64,000 nucleotides of DNA from Tectiglobus sp965215755 (GTDB lineage Bacteria > Pseudomonadota > Alphaproteobacteria > Rhizobiales > Hyphomicrobiaceae), in contig OZ244119.1 of the NCBI GenBank assembly GCA_965215755.1, positions 496,001 through 560,000 on the forward strand, in the 5' to 3' direction. Numbering within the stretch: position 1 is the first letter of the stretch; the number at the start of each line of letters is the position of its first letter. Below are positions 52,519-62,057 of this stretch, one piece after another. The translations under genes and the position numbers were made by a program. The notes under the pieces are model-generated. The model did not search any database and was not told the DNA's origin. It was given only the letters and a program-made list of their open reading frames with translations.

Positions 52519-55461
52519 TCAATCCAGGAATCTCGGCTCAGTGACGCGAACCTCAGCAAAGCCGTCCGGAGTGGTTGCGTGAATAGTCCGTCCAATCAGA
52601 TTTCGGCCATCGCGGAGAAGTGCCATAGCAATCGAGTGATTGCAGTTGGAACTGTAGTAGCTCGACGTTACATGTCCTCGCATATCCATCGGAATGCTCT
52701 GCTCTTTGTCCAATACGAGCTGGGCACCATCGTCAAGGACAATAGAGCCATCCAGTGTCCGCAATCCGACCAGCTGCTTGCGATCGGTTGCAACTATGTC
52801 GGGTCTCTGCAGAGAGCGCTTGCCGACAAAGTCCGGCTTGGTTTTGGACACCAGACCACTGAGGCCAAGATCATCGGGTGTAACCGTGCCATCGGTCTCC
52901 TGCCCGACGATTATGAAGCCCTTCTCAGCTCTCAGCACATGCATGGCCTCCGTCCCGTAAGGTGTCACTCCATGCTCCTGCCCGCTCTCCATCAGCTTGG
53001 CCCAGAGATCGGAGCCATAGTCCGCGGGTACGTTGATTTCGTAACCGGCCTCACCGGTAAAGGAGACCCTAAACACACGGCTATGCACGCCACCGACCCG
53101 GCCCTCACGGACGGCCATGTGGGGGAATGCCTCGTCTGACAGGTCAATATCGTCGATCAGAGGAGCAACGGTTTCCTTCGCCCTTGGCCCCTGAACCGCG
53201 ATGACCGCCCACTGCTCGGTAATCGACGTGAGGTAAACATCGAGATCTGTGAACTCGGTCTGGAGGTAATCCTCCATGTGCGCCATCACACGCGGCGCAC
53301 CGCCGGTTGTTGTCGTCACATGGAAGCGGTCGTCTGCAAGACGGGCAACAACGCCATCGTCGAAAACGAAACCGTCCTCTTTTAACATGAGACCGTAACG
53401 GCAGCGTCCGGGCGCCAACTTAAGCCAGGCGTTTGTGTAGATGCGGTTGAGAAACTCGGCAGCGTCCGGTCCAACCACCTCGATTTTTCCGAGTGTCGAT
53501 GCATCGAGGAGGCCAACCCCCTGCCTTACCGCGCGGCACTCACGGCGGACGGCTGATTCCATGTCTTCGCCGGCACGAGGGAAGTAGAAAGCCCGCTTCC
53601 ATTGGCCGACATCTTCGAACTCTGCGCCGTTGGATACGGCCCAATCGTGGGTAGGCGTGACACGGATCGGGTCGAACAACTCACCGCGGTTCTGGCCAGC
53701 GAACACACCGAATGTGACCGGCGTATAAGGGGGGCGGAACGTTGTTGTTCCTACTTCACTGACGGGCTTACCAAGCTCCTGAGATGCGATCCGAAGTGCA
53801 TTGAGATTGGAAGTTTTCCCCTGGTCCGTTGCCATACCCGTCGTTGTGTAACGCTTGACATGCTCAATGGACTCGAAGCCTTCACGAAGCGCCTGCTTGA
53901 TGTCTTTTTCCGTCACGTCATTTTGGAAATCAACGAAGGCCTTGCCTTTCTGCCTGGCTGGGGCGGGGTATTGATCTGTTTGGAAGCCGACAAATGCCGA
54001 AGTGGCAGAAAAACTCGCAGATCCCGCACCCCCGTTGCCTGCCCGCATACCTTCATTCAAGCAGTCCGCCAGATCGAAGCTTCCCTGGCACGCCCCCACG
54101 CTCTGCTCATTCTGATTGCTCTTATCTGGAACAAACGCGTCAATTTCGGACACATGACGCAACTTGGCGCGCGATTGTGAAGCCATGTGGACGGACGGCG
54201 TCCAACCACCAGACATTGCGATGCAATCACAAGATACAACCTCAGGGGCTGCATGTGGGGAACTGACCGGCGTGATCATCACGCCCGTAACCCGGCGACG
54301 GCCCTGCGCACCAACTGGCCTCATACCATTGCGGACTTTGATGCCGGCCTCCTTCGCTGCTGCGAGCTCGGGTCCGCAATCCGCCGATTGACGACTGTCG
54401 ATGATTTCCACATTGATATTGGCTGAGAACAAATCGATTGCTGTCTGGTAAGCAGACGCACCACACGTCAGCACAACAACGTTTCGGCCAGGGGCAACAG
54501 CATATCGGTTCACGTAGGTTCGTACCGCATCGGATAGCATGATGCCCGGTAGGTCGTTATTGGCAAACACGAGCGGCCGTTCATGCGAACCCGTCGCGAT
54601 GATGACCCGCTTGGCGCGGACCTGCCAGAGCCGCTCTCGAGCATGTCCTGTTACCGGCCTCGCCACATGATCGGTTAAACGCTCATTCAGCGTAACAAAG
54701 TTCTGGTTGTAATAAGAGAAGGCTGTTGTTCGTTGCAGCATCCGAATGTTGTCGCGTTGCTCAAGATCTGCGAGCGACGATGCCAGCCATTCGCCTGCCG
54801 ATTGTTCGTTGATGGTCGATGTCACATCATGTAGTAGAGATCCACCCATCTCACTTTGCTCGTCACAGATGATGACCCGCTGGCCGGCATCATTGGCCGC
54901 AAGCGCGGCTGACAGACCGGCCGGACCCGCTCCGATGATGAGGACATCACAATGAGCGAACTGCTGAACGTAGCGATCTGGATCTGCTACGTCAGGCGCT
55001 TTACCCAGCCCTGCAGCGCGGCGAATAATCGGCTCGTACAGTTTGGCCCAGGCTTTCGGCGGCCACATGAATGTCTTGTAGTAAAAGCCTGCCGAGAAGA
55101 ACGGTGAAAGCGCATTGTTCAGCGCCCCGACATCCGCACCCAATGACGGCCAATGGTTCTGCGAGCGAACAGACAGTCCTTCGAATGCCTCCACCACGGT
55201 GGCTCGATTATTTGGTTCGCGACGATTTCCGCCCCGATCGACATCGAGCAGCGCATTTGGCTCTTCTGATCCGGCAGCTACAATTCCACGTGGTCGGTGG
55301 TACTTAAACGAGCGGCCTACAAAATGGATGCCGCTTGCCAGCAGTGCAGACGCGGCGGTATCGCCTTCAAATCCCGGCACTTCGGTGCCATTGAAGCGCA
55401 TTACGATAGGTTTGCTACGATTTATCCGGCCGCCCTTGGCCAGACGATAAGGCTGGCTCAT
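52519..55461 (-). CDS. soxA: sarcosine oxidase alpha subunit
   Basis: A 980-residue alpha subunit, full length. It has an N-terminal 2Fe-2S-like ferredoxin-type fold remnant (F-V-G-R-S-F-K-Y-H-R-P-R-G), an NAD-binding Rossmann motif (D-V-L-I-I-G-A-G-P-A-G-L-S), a second dinucleotide domain, and a C-terminal aminomethyltransferase (GcvT-like) domain that binds tetrahydrofolate. The complex oxidises sarcosine to glycine, passing the methyl group to 5,10-methylene-THF and making peroxide. It overlaps soxD by 4 bases (ATGA) and precedes soxG. Confidence 0.96.
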   Translation of the reverse strand: MSQPYRLAKGGRINRSKPIVMRFNGTEVPGFEGDTAASALLASGIHFVGRSFKYHRPRGIVAAGSEEPNALLDVDRGGNRREPNNRATVVEAFEGLSVRSQNHWPSLGADVGALNNALSPFFSAGFYYKTFMWPPKAWAKLYEPIIRRAAGLGKAPDVADPDRYVQQFAHCDVLIIGAGPAGLSAALAANDAGQRVIICDEQSEMGGSLLHDVTSTINEQSAGEWLASSLADLEQRDNIRMLQRTTAFSYYNQNFVTLNERLTDHVARPVTGHARERLWQVRAKRVIIATGSHERPLVFANNDLPGIMLSDAVRTYVNRYAVAPGRNVVVLTCGASAYQTAIDLFSANINVEIIDSRQSADCGPELAAAKEAGIKVRNGMRPVGAQGRRRVTGVMITPVSSPHAAPEVVSCDCIAMSGGWTPSVHMASQSRAKLRHVSEIDAFVPDKSNQNEQSVGACQGSFDLADCLNEGMRAGNGGAGSASFSATSAFVGFQTDQYPAPARQKGKAFVDFQNDVTEKDIKQALREGFESIEHVKRYTTTGMATDQGKTSNLNALRIASQELGKPVSEVGTTTFRPPYTPVTFGVFAGQNRGELFDPIRVTPTHDWAVSNGAEFEDVGQWKRAFYFPRAGEDMESAVRRECRAVRQGVGLLDASTLGKIEVVGPDAAEFLNRIYTNAWLKLAPGRCRYGLMLKEDGFVFDDGVVARLADDRFHVTTTTGGAPRVMAHMEDYLQTEFTDLDVYLTSITEQWAVIAVQGPRAKETVAPLIDDIDLSDEAFPHMAVREGRVGGVHSRVFRVSFTGEAGYEINVPADYGSDLWAKLMESGQEHGVTPYGTEAMHVLRAEKGFIIVGQETDGTVTPDDLGLSGLVSKTKPDFVGKRSLQRPDIVATDRKQLVGLRTLDGSIVLDDGAQLVLDKEQSIPMDMRGHVTSSYYSSNCNHSIAMALLRDGRNLIGRTIHATTPDGFAEVRVTEPRFLD

Positions 55462-55757
55462 GACAGGTCCTCGCCGTCGGTCGTGATTGAGGGGCGCGGC
55501 GTGCCCATCTTGTAGGTTGTGATGAACTTATCGGTAACGGAATCGCGCAACGCATTGAACCAGCGCTGGCAGCCACTCTGGTGTATCCAACGTTCGGCAA
55601 CGACGCCTTTTATATTTTCGCGATAGAACAGGAATTCTGCCCACTCCTCATCGCTCATCGTTGAAGGATCCTGCGGCCTGGCAATGTGCGCTTCGCCACC
55701 ACAGTGGAACTCAAGCTCGGGGCGTTCACCGCAGTAAGGGCAATCGATTAACAGCAT
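55458..55757 (-). CDS. soxD: sarcosine oxidase delta subunit
   Basis: A 99-residue delta subunit. The zinc ligands known for this subunit are all at the expected places: C6 and C9 in L-L-I-D-C-P-Y-C-G, then H59 and C63 in W-I-H-Q-S-G-C-Q-R-W-F. It stabilises the heterotetramer. It lies 18 bases after soxB and overlaps soxA by 4 bases, so translation is coupled along soxBDAG. Confidence 0.97.
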   Translation of the reverse strand: MLLIDCPYCGERPELEFHCGGEAHIARPQDPSTMSDEEWAEFLFYRENIKGVVAERWIHQSGCQRWFNALRDSVTDKFITTYKMGTPRPSITTDGEDLS

Positions 55758-55775
55758 GGTTGTCTTGAACCCGAA

Positions 55776-57026
55776 TTAGTGCGCGACAGCTGCGGCTGCA
55801 GCCTCGTCAATCAGTTGGCCGGTACGGAATCGTTCGATTGTGAACGGTGCCGCGATTGGGTGCGGGTCGTCCTTTGCCATCGTCCACGCAAAGACATGGG
55901 CCGACCCAGGCGTTGCCTTGAAGCCGCCAGTGCCCCATCCGCAATTCACGAACAGGCCAGGAACATAGGTTTTCGAAATGATCGGTGATCGATCGTACGT
56001 TGTGTCGACTATTCCGCCCCAGTTGCGCAACATGCGCATGCGCCGGAACTGCGGGAACAATTCACAGATTGCCTCCAACGTGTGATTGGTCACGGCGAGT
56101 CCGCCCTGCTGGCTATACGAAACATACTGATCCGTTCCTGCCCCAATGACCAGCTCGCCCTTATCCGACTGACTGATGTAGGCGTGGATCGTGTTTGACA
56201 TCACCACACATGGGAAGACCGGCTTAACCGGCTCAGATACCAGAGCCTGGAGCGGGAAGCTTTCGAGTGGCATTCTTAGCCCAGCGCGTTCCATCACGAC
56301 GCTGGTATGGCCTGCAGCCACAACGCCGACTTTCTTTGTATTGATGTAGCCACGCGTTGTGTCGATACCCGAGACGCGACCGGATTCATCTCGGTCGATG
56401 CGCATCACCTCGCAGTTTTGGATGATGTCGACGCCAAGCTGATCCGCAGCGCGGGCGTAACCCCATGCAACGGCGTCGTGGCGCGCGACACCACCGCGGC
56501 GCTGCAATGCGCCTCCCAGAACAGGGTATCGGATTGACTTGGAGATATTGAGCGGCGGACAAAATTCCTTGGCCTGCTCAGGTGAGAGCCATTCGTTGTC
56601 GACACCATTCAGGCGGTTTGCATAAACGTGACGTTGCGCGCTCTGAACATCATGGATCGTGTGCGCCAACATGAGAACACCACGCGGCGAATACATGACA
56701 TTGTAATTGAGCTCCTGCGAGAGCGTCTCCCACATCTTGACTGCGTGGTCATAGATGCCGGCGCTTTCATCATAGAGGTAGTTCGAGCGAATGATTGTCG
56801 TATTCCGCCCGGTATTGCCGCCTCCGAGCCAGCCCTTCTCAATGACAGCAATGTTGCGCAGGCCATGTTCCTTGGCCAGATAATATGCGGTGCCAAGTCC
56901 ATGCCCTCCGGCACCGACGATAACCGCATCGTAAGAGGACTTGGGCTCCGGCGAGCGCCATTGGCGTGGCCATTTGCTATGTCGGGAAAGCGCATTGCGC
57001 GCGATTGAGAGTGCTGAGAATTTCAT
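55776..57026 (-). CDS. soxB: sarcosine oxidase beta subunit
   Basis: A 416-residue beta subunit. Starting at M-K-F-S-A-L-S-I-A-R-N-A-L gives the usual N-terminal extension before the FAD motif A-V-I-V-G-A-G-G-H-G-L-G-T-A-Y-Y; an ATG-less start 20 codons upstream is rejected. G-G-V-A-R-H-D-A-V-A-W-G-Y-A contains the histidine region used for covalent FMN in characterised enzymes, and the C-terminal G-W-G-T-G-G-F-K-A-T-P-G-S closes the FAD site. It is the first gene of soxBDAG and is divergent from the RND efflux genes over 285 bases. No glyA, folD or purU is beside it, unlike many sox operons. Confidence 0.96.
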   Translation of the reverse strand: MKFSALSIARNALSRHSKWPRQWRSPEPKSSYDAVIVGAGGHGLGTAYYLAKEHGLRNIAVIEKGWLGGGNTGRNTTIIRSNYLYDESAGIYDHAVKMWETLSQELNYNVMYSPRGVLMLAHTIHDVQSAQRHVYANRLNGVDNEWLSPEQAKEFCPPLNISKSIRYPVLGGALQRRGGVARHDAVAWGYARAADQLGVDIIQNCEVMRIDRDESGRVSGIDTTRGYINTKKVGVVAAGHTSVVMERAGLRMPLESFPLQALVSEPVKPVFPCVVMSNTIHAYISQSDKGELVIGAGTDQYVSYSQQGGLAVTNHTLEAICELFPQFRRMRMLRNWGGIVDTTYDRSPIISKTYVPGLFVNCGWGTGGFKATPGSAHVFAWTMAKDDPHPIAAPFTIERFRTGQLIDEAAAAAVAH

Positions 57027-57311
57027 GTGTTTCGCGATGAGTTGCTGTGACAATGCGAAAAATCGATTTGATAAGTCGACTTGCAACCGATCCTACACGC
57101 CGGCTTGCTACCGTGCGACGTGCGGTTTTGCTGCAGCGACGGGTTTCGAGCTCAGCCAACGTTAGTCAAAGACGGTAAATGTGAGCCATGTTAACACTTC
57201 GACCGTATCCCGGCTATGTGGGTGCCATATTGTTCGGGCAAAAAGCGTTACGCGAGCCACTGAGTGTGGCGAATAATACAGCATAGAGATGATCAGGTTT
57301 GGAGATTGATA

Positions 57312-58691
57312 GTGGAGCCGCGCGACAAGAACGAACTGGCGCGAATCGAGACGACCCAGCCGGTCGTGCAGAAAGATGGCGAAGTCAGTATCGGCGCACC
57401 TGCACAAGACCGACGGAGCTTTGCGGCCAGACTTGGCCGAGTCATATTGCAGTGCCTATTCCCAGTGCTGATCCTGGCTGGCGCGTTCGCCGGGTACAAG
57501 TACCTCAAGGCAACCAAACCCGAACCGCCTCAACGAACGGCACGGCCGATTGTCTATTCTGTTCAGACGCTACCGATCAAGTTCTCGAACTATGAACCAT
57601 CCCTTGTTCTTTATGGAACCACAGTTGCCGGGCGTGAAGTTGAGCTGAGATCGCTGGTTTCCGGAAAGGTTGAAAGCACCGGGCCGCAACTGCAGGCTGG
57701 TGGTGTCGTCAAGGCTGGCGAAACCCTGTTGGAGATCGACCCGTTTAACTTTCGCGTTGCGCTCGCTGAGGCAGAAGCGCAAATGGCAGAGGCCGAAGCC
57801 AAGGTCGTGGAAACGTCAGCCTCGATTGCAGTCGAGCAAGGCAACCTCAAGTCTGCCCAGATCCAACTTGAGCTTGCCGAGACTGATCTTGAGCGTGCTA
57901 TCCCACTGGCAAAACAAGGGACTGTTTCAAAACGCACGCTCGATGATCGCAGGCTCCTTTCCGTGCAGCGCGCGCAGGCTGTGACACAGATCGAGAACAA
58001 TCTACGCGTCTGGGAAGCGCGCAAGGTGCAGCAGCAGGCTTCTGTCCGCCGTATCAAGACGGTGGTTGAGCAAGCCCAACGACGCCTGAAGGAGACCCAG
58101 CTGCAAGCGCCGTTCGATGCCTATGTGACAGAGGTTGGCGCCCAGATAGGGCGGATGCTCAACGTCAACGATCGCGTCGCCACGCTGATTGACAAGAACT
58201 GGATCGACGCAAGGTTTAATCTGACCGACCAGCAGTTCGGTCGATTGACCCGCGATGGTGACGGATTGATCGGTCGAAAGGTCAAGGTCACATGGAACGT
58301 CGGCCGGAAGCCGTTAGAGTATGATGCCGTCATTGAGCGGATTGACGGTCGCGTCTCAGCCGAGACCGGTGGCGTTCAGGTCTTCGCGAGAATCTCCAAC
58401 CCGCAAAATAGCGTGGCGATCCGACCAGGCATCTTCGTCGAGGTTCGCCTCAATGATGCTCAATTTCAGAAGGTCGCCAAGGTTCCGGCTGAAGCTGTTT
58501 ACGATGCTAGAACGGTCTACGTCGTCGATGACGGCAAATTGGTCAGCCGCAGCATCGCCATTGTTGGGCATGTCGAGGGCGGCCTCCTGATCGAGGGTGA
58601 CCTCAAGGACAATGAGAAGATCTTGATGACCCGGTTGTCACGCCCGGGTGACGGTGTCCGGGTCAAGGAGCGCCCCGCCGATGGTGCATAG
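57312..58691 (+). CDS. RND efflux periplasmic adaptor (membrane fusion protein)
   Basis: A 459-residue adaptor protein. GTG preceded by GGAG is taken as start; an in-frame ATG 16 codons upstream is possible. A single membrane helix (V-I-L-Q-C-L-F-P-V-L-I-L-A-G-A-F-A-G-Y) follows a short cytoplasmic part. Then come the barrel-sandwich half-motif (V-E-L-R-S-L-V-S-G-K-V), a long coiled-coil hairpin (about 145-260), the second lipoyl half (L-K-E-T-Q-L-Q-A-P-F-D-A-Y-V) and a beta-barrel. It links the inner-membrane pump to an outer-membrane channel; no TolC-like gene is in the window. Its stop overlaps the pump gene by 11 bases. Confidence 0.94.
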   Translation: MEPRDKNELARIETTQPVVQKDGEVSIGAPAQDRRSFAARLGRVILQCLFPVLILAGAFAGYKYLKATKPEPPQRTARPIVYSVQTLPIKFSNYEPSLVLYGTTVAGREVELRSLVSGKVESTGPQLQAGGVVKAGETLLEIDPFNFRVALAEAEAQMAEAEAKVVETSASIAVEQGNLKSAQIQLELAETDLERAIPLAKQGTVSKRTLDDRRLLSVQRAQAVTQIENNLRVWEARKVQQQASVRRIKTVVEQAQRRLKETQLQAPFDAYVTEVGAQIGRMLNVNDRVATLIDKNWIDARFNLTDQQFGRLTRDGDGLIGRKVKVTWNVGRKPLEYDAVIERIDGRVSAETGGVQVFARISNPQNSVAIRPGIFVEVRLNDAQFQKVAKVPAEAVYDARTVYVVDDGKLVSRSIAIVGHVEGGLLIEGDLKDNEKILMTRLSRPGDGVRVKERPADGA

Positions 58692-61600
58692 AATTTCCGA
58701 TGAGAATGCATCCGAACGCCCCGCGTCCGAGCCGCCTGTGAACCCCACGCCAGGCAACAGCCTGATTTCACTTTTCGCCCGGCACGGCACAGCAGCAAAT
58801 CTTTTGATGCTGACGTTGATCCTGATCGGCGCCTTCAGCCTGACGAAACTCAACCGGCAGTTCTTCCCCAACTTTGCCGTGCCGGTAATCAACGTCACGG
58901 TCGCATGGCCGGGTGCGAGTGCGGAAGACACTGAGAAGAGCATCCTCGATGTGCTGGAGCCAGAGTTGAGGTTCATCGATGGTGCCGAAAAGGTATTGTC
59001 GTACGCCCGCGAGGGCTCGGCGACAATCTCACTGGAATTTGCTCCCAACGCTGACATGCAGAAGGCGCAAAGTGATGTTGAACAAGCCGTCGGAAATGTA
59101 ACGACCCTGCCAGATGATGCGGAGACGCCGAAGGTCACACGCGTTACCGTCTTCGATCGCATCGCGCGGGTGACCGTGACAGGCCCATTCTCCGAAACTG
59201 TTCTCAAGTCCTACGCCAAGAAACTGCGAGACGGGCTGCTGGCCAGCGGTATCGATAAGGTCGATCTCAGTGGCACACGGGATGAGGAAATCTGGATCGA
59301 GTTACGCGAAGCTGACCTGCGACGGCTCAATATCAGTATCGAAGAAGTCGCGCAGAAGGTTCGAGACAACACTCAGGACCAGCCAGCCGGCACACTTGAT
59401 GGTGGAAGTGAGCTGCAGCTGCGCGCCAAAAGTGAACGAAAAACGCCGGAGCAGATCGGCACCATCGAGATCAAATCCCTGGCTTCTGGCGAGAAGATTT
59501 ATCTGAGAGACATCGCCCAGGTTCGCACCGAGTTTGAAAGGGACGGTAAAATCGGTCTCGCCCGTGGGGCAAGAGCGATCGACCTGGTCGTGAGGCGGTC
59601 CTTGTCTGCCGACACGATCAAGACAATGGAAGCGCTGGAGACCTACATGGTCAAAGCGCGTAAGGAAATGCCGTCGACGCTGAATATTACGGTCTACGAT
59701 GTCACCGGCAAGTTTGTAGAACAACGGCTCGGCATTTTGGTCGAGAACGGCCTGATGGGGCTCGCCCTTGTTCTCCTGTTTCTATTCATTTTTCTGAATG
59801 CCCGCGTTGCGTTCTGGACGGCAGCCGGCATTCCGATCGCTATGTTCGCGACACTGGGTGTCATGTATGCGACCGGCCAGAGCATCAATATGGTCTCGAT
59901 GTTCGGGCTCATCATGATGCTCGGCATCATTGTCGATGATGCGATTGTCGTCGGCGAACACACAGCTGCCCTGGAAGAGGGCGGGATGTCGCGTGCCAAC
60001 GCTTCCGAAGCCGGTGCACTGCGGATGTTTGCCCCGGTTACAGCGGCAACTCTGACAACTGCAGCCGCATTCTTGCCCATCTTTTTCATTGGCGACCGCA
60101 TGGGCGACATCATGCGCGGCATACCGCTGGTGGTCCTCGCTGCCCTCATTGCAAGCCTCATCGAATGCTTCCTGATTTTGCCTGGCCATCTGCGGCACGG
60201 TCACGCTCGTAATCGTCAGCACAAACCAGGTCGTATGCGGCTTGCGATTGACGGCGGTTTCAATTGGTTCCGTGAAAACCCATTTCGCCAGCTTGTGACG
60301 GTAGCGTTTCAGTGGCGCTACTCTTTCATTGCCCTCATGATTGCGTCGCTTATCATTGCCGTCGGTTCATTGGCGGGCGGGCGCGTCAAGTTCGTGTTCT
60401 TCCCAAATCTCGAGTCGGAGAATGCGTTGGCGTCGATCTATTTCGCGCCGGGCGTGCCGCGCGATGAGCAAATCAAAGCTGTTACAGCGATCGAGGCAGC
60501 ACTGTTCCGTTCTGAGAAGCAACTTCTGGCTGATGCCAAATCGACAGCGGGCGACGGTAAGAAGACCGATGACAAGATTGTTGAGGCGTCGTTTGCGTTG
60601 CTTGGATCTGCCGGACGCTCAGTCGGAAATAATTTGGCGGAAATCAACGCGCAGCTGACCCCGAGTGAAGCGCGGACGATCCGCACGAAGACGGTACTCA
60701 ACGCCTGGCGCAAAGCGATACCTCAAATCCCGGGCGTTGAGCGGATTACGGTCTTCGGACGCCGCGGTGGCCCTCCAGGTCGTGACGTCGACGTCCGACT
60801 CCAAAACGGTCCAGTTGACGTCCTAAAGCGTGCCGCAGAAGAATTGAAGGATCGCCTAACTGCTATCGCCGGCGCCAGTGCGATCGGAGATGACCTACCG
60901 TACGGCAAGCAAGAACTGGTCTTCACCCTGACACCGCGTGGCACGGCCCTTGGCTTTACCGGCAGCTCGGTTGGCAGGCAGGTCAGGAATGCTTTCGAAG
61001 GTGCAATCGCAACACGCTTCGCACGTGGTGATGAGGAAATCACAGTCCGCGTCTTACGGGAGCAGGAAAACACCGGTCTGACAGCTTTGCAGGCGATGTA
61101 CCTCCGAACGCCGACTGGCGCCCGCGTCCCTCTGCTGGACGTGGTCGAGATCTCTGAACGGCAAACGTTTTCCGTCGTCCAGCGCCGGGAGGGAATTCGG
61201 ACCGTCGCTGTCACTGCGGATCTCGATGACACGATTACCACACCGACAGACGTGGTGGCCCAACTGGAGCGGGATGTGATGCCCCAGCTCGCCGAGAAAT
61301 ATGGGATCACCTATGTCTATAGCGGCAAGAATGAGGAGCGCGGCAATGCATTTGCAGATCTTGGCTCTGGCTCCCTGCTGGCATTTGCGCTGATTTACAT
61401 CATCCTGGCCTGGGTGTTCTCAAGCTACGGCACGCCGCTTGCCGTGATGGCAATCATTCCATTTGGTTTTGTCGGTGCTGTCGCCGGCCACTACATCATG
61501 GGATACAACCTCACGCTGCCATCTCTGATCGGCCTATTGGGTCTCAGTGGCATCCTAGTGAACGACTCGATTGTGCTGGTCAGCCGCCTGCAAGAGAGGC

Positions 61601-61932
61601 TGAGGCTTGGCGAATCACTCGAATCGGCCTCGATTAACGCTGCCTGCGATCGCCTGAGGGCTGTTTTGCTGACATCCTTAACGACTGTCGGCGGCCTGAC
61701 GCCTCTCATTTTCGAGACGAGTCGACAGGCCCAATTTCTGATCCCTCTTGCCATTACGATTGTGTTCGGTCTGGCAACCGCGACGCTTATCGTTCTGATC
61801 CTGGTGCCCTGTTTAATAGGGCTTGGCCACGATGTGGGGCGGATCTTCCGCTCCATCGTCGGGCTCTATACCCGGCCCGGCACAACGCCGGAGCCAGCCG
61901 GGACCAATCTTCCAACCGCGCAGCTACGATGA
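58681..61932 (+). CDS. RND family inner-membrane efflux pump
   Basis: A 1083-residue pump of AcrB/MexF-like architecture. Membrane segments appear at the N-terminus (N-L-L-M-L-T-L-I-L-I-G-A-F), a central set with L-I-M-M-L-G-I-I-V-D-D-A-I-V-V, and a matching second set with L-S-G-I-L-V-N-D-S-I-V-L. Two large periplasmic loops lie between. The D-D-A pair in helix 4 is the proton-relay site; in the second half the usual position reads N-D-S. The start lies inside the last codons of the adaptor gene, so they form an operon. Substrates are unknown. Confidence 0.95.
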   Translation: MVHRISDENASERPASEPPVNPTPGNSLISLFARHGTAANLLMLTLILIGAFSLTKLNRQFFPNFAVPVINVTVAWPGASAEDTEKSILDVLEPELRFIDGAEKVLSYAREGSATISLEFAPNADMQKAQSDVEQAVGNVTTLPDDAETPKVTRVTVFDRIARVTVTGPFSETVLKSYAKKLRDGLLASGIDKVDLSGTRDEEIWIELREADLRRLNISIEEVAQKVRDNTQDQPAGTLDGGSELQLRAKSERKTPEQIGTIEIKSLASGEKIYLRDIAQVRTEFERDGKIGLARGARAIDLVVRRSLSADTIKTMEALETYMVKARKEMPSTLNITVYDVTGKFVEQRLGILVENGLMGLALVLLFLFIFLNARVAFWTAAGIPIAMFATLGVMYATGQSINMVSMFGLIMMLGIIVDDAIVVGEHTAALEEGGMSRANASEAGALRMFAPVTAATLTTAAAFLPIFFIGDRMGDIMRGIPLVVLAALIASLIECFLILPGHLRHGHARNRQHKPGRMRLAIDGGFNWFRENPFRQLVTVAFQWRYSFIALMIASLIIAVGSLAGGRVKFVFFPNLESENALASIYFAPGVPRDEQIKAVTAIEAALFRSEKQLLADAKSTAGDGKKTDDKIVEASFALLGSAGRSVGNNLAEINAQLTPSEARTIRTKTVLNAWRKAIPQIPGVERITVFGRRGGPPGRDVDVRLQNGPVDVLKRAAEELKDRLTAIAGASAIGDDLPYGKQELVFTLTPRGTALGFTGSSVGRQVRNAFEGAIATRFARGDEEITVRVLREQENTGLTALQAMYLRTPTGARVPLLDVVEISERQTFSVVQRREGIRTVAVTADLDDTITTPTDVVAQLERDVMPQLAEKYGITYVYSGKNEERGNAFADLGSGSLLAFALIYIILAWVFSSYGTPLAVMAIIPFGFVGAVAGHYIMGYNLTLPSLIGLLGLSGILVNDSIVLVSRLQERLRLGESLESASINAACDRLRAVLLTSLTTVGGLTPLIFETSRQAQFLIPLAITIVFGLATATLIVLILVPCLIGLGHDVGRIFRSIVGLYTRPGTTPEPAGTNLPTAQLR

Positions 61933-62057
61933 CTTTTCACAATTCGGCGTTAAAGTTTTGATGCCGGCAGGCAACTTCCGAATTGCAACATGAATTGCAG
62001 TTGCTAATGTCGTTCGTATTGAGTTGATGGCACGCTTCCGGTTGAAGGGCTGGCGCA

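Noticed and set aside
52477..53139. 220-residue plus-strand frame over soxA/soxG
   Set aside because: It is an antisense shadow of two confidently assigned sarcosine oxidase genes.
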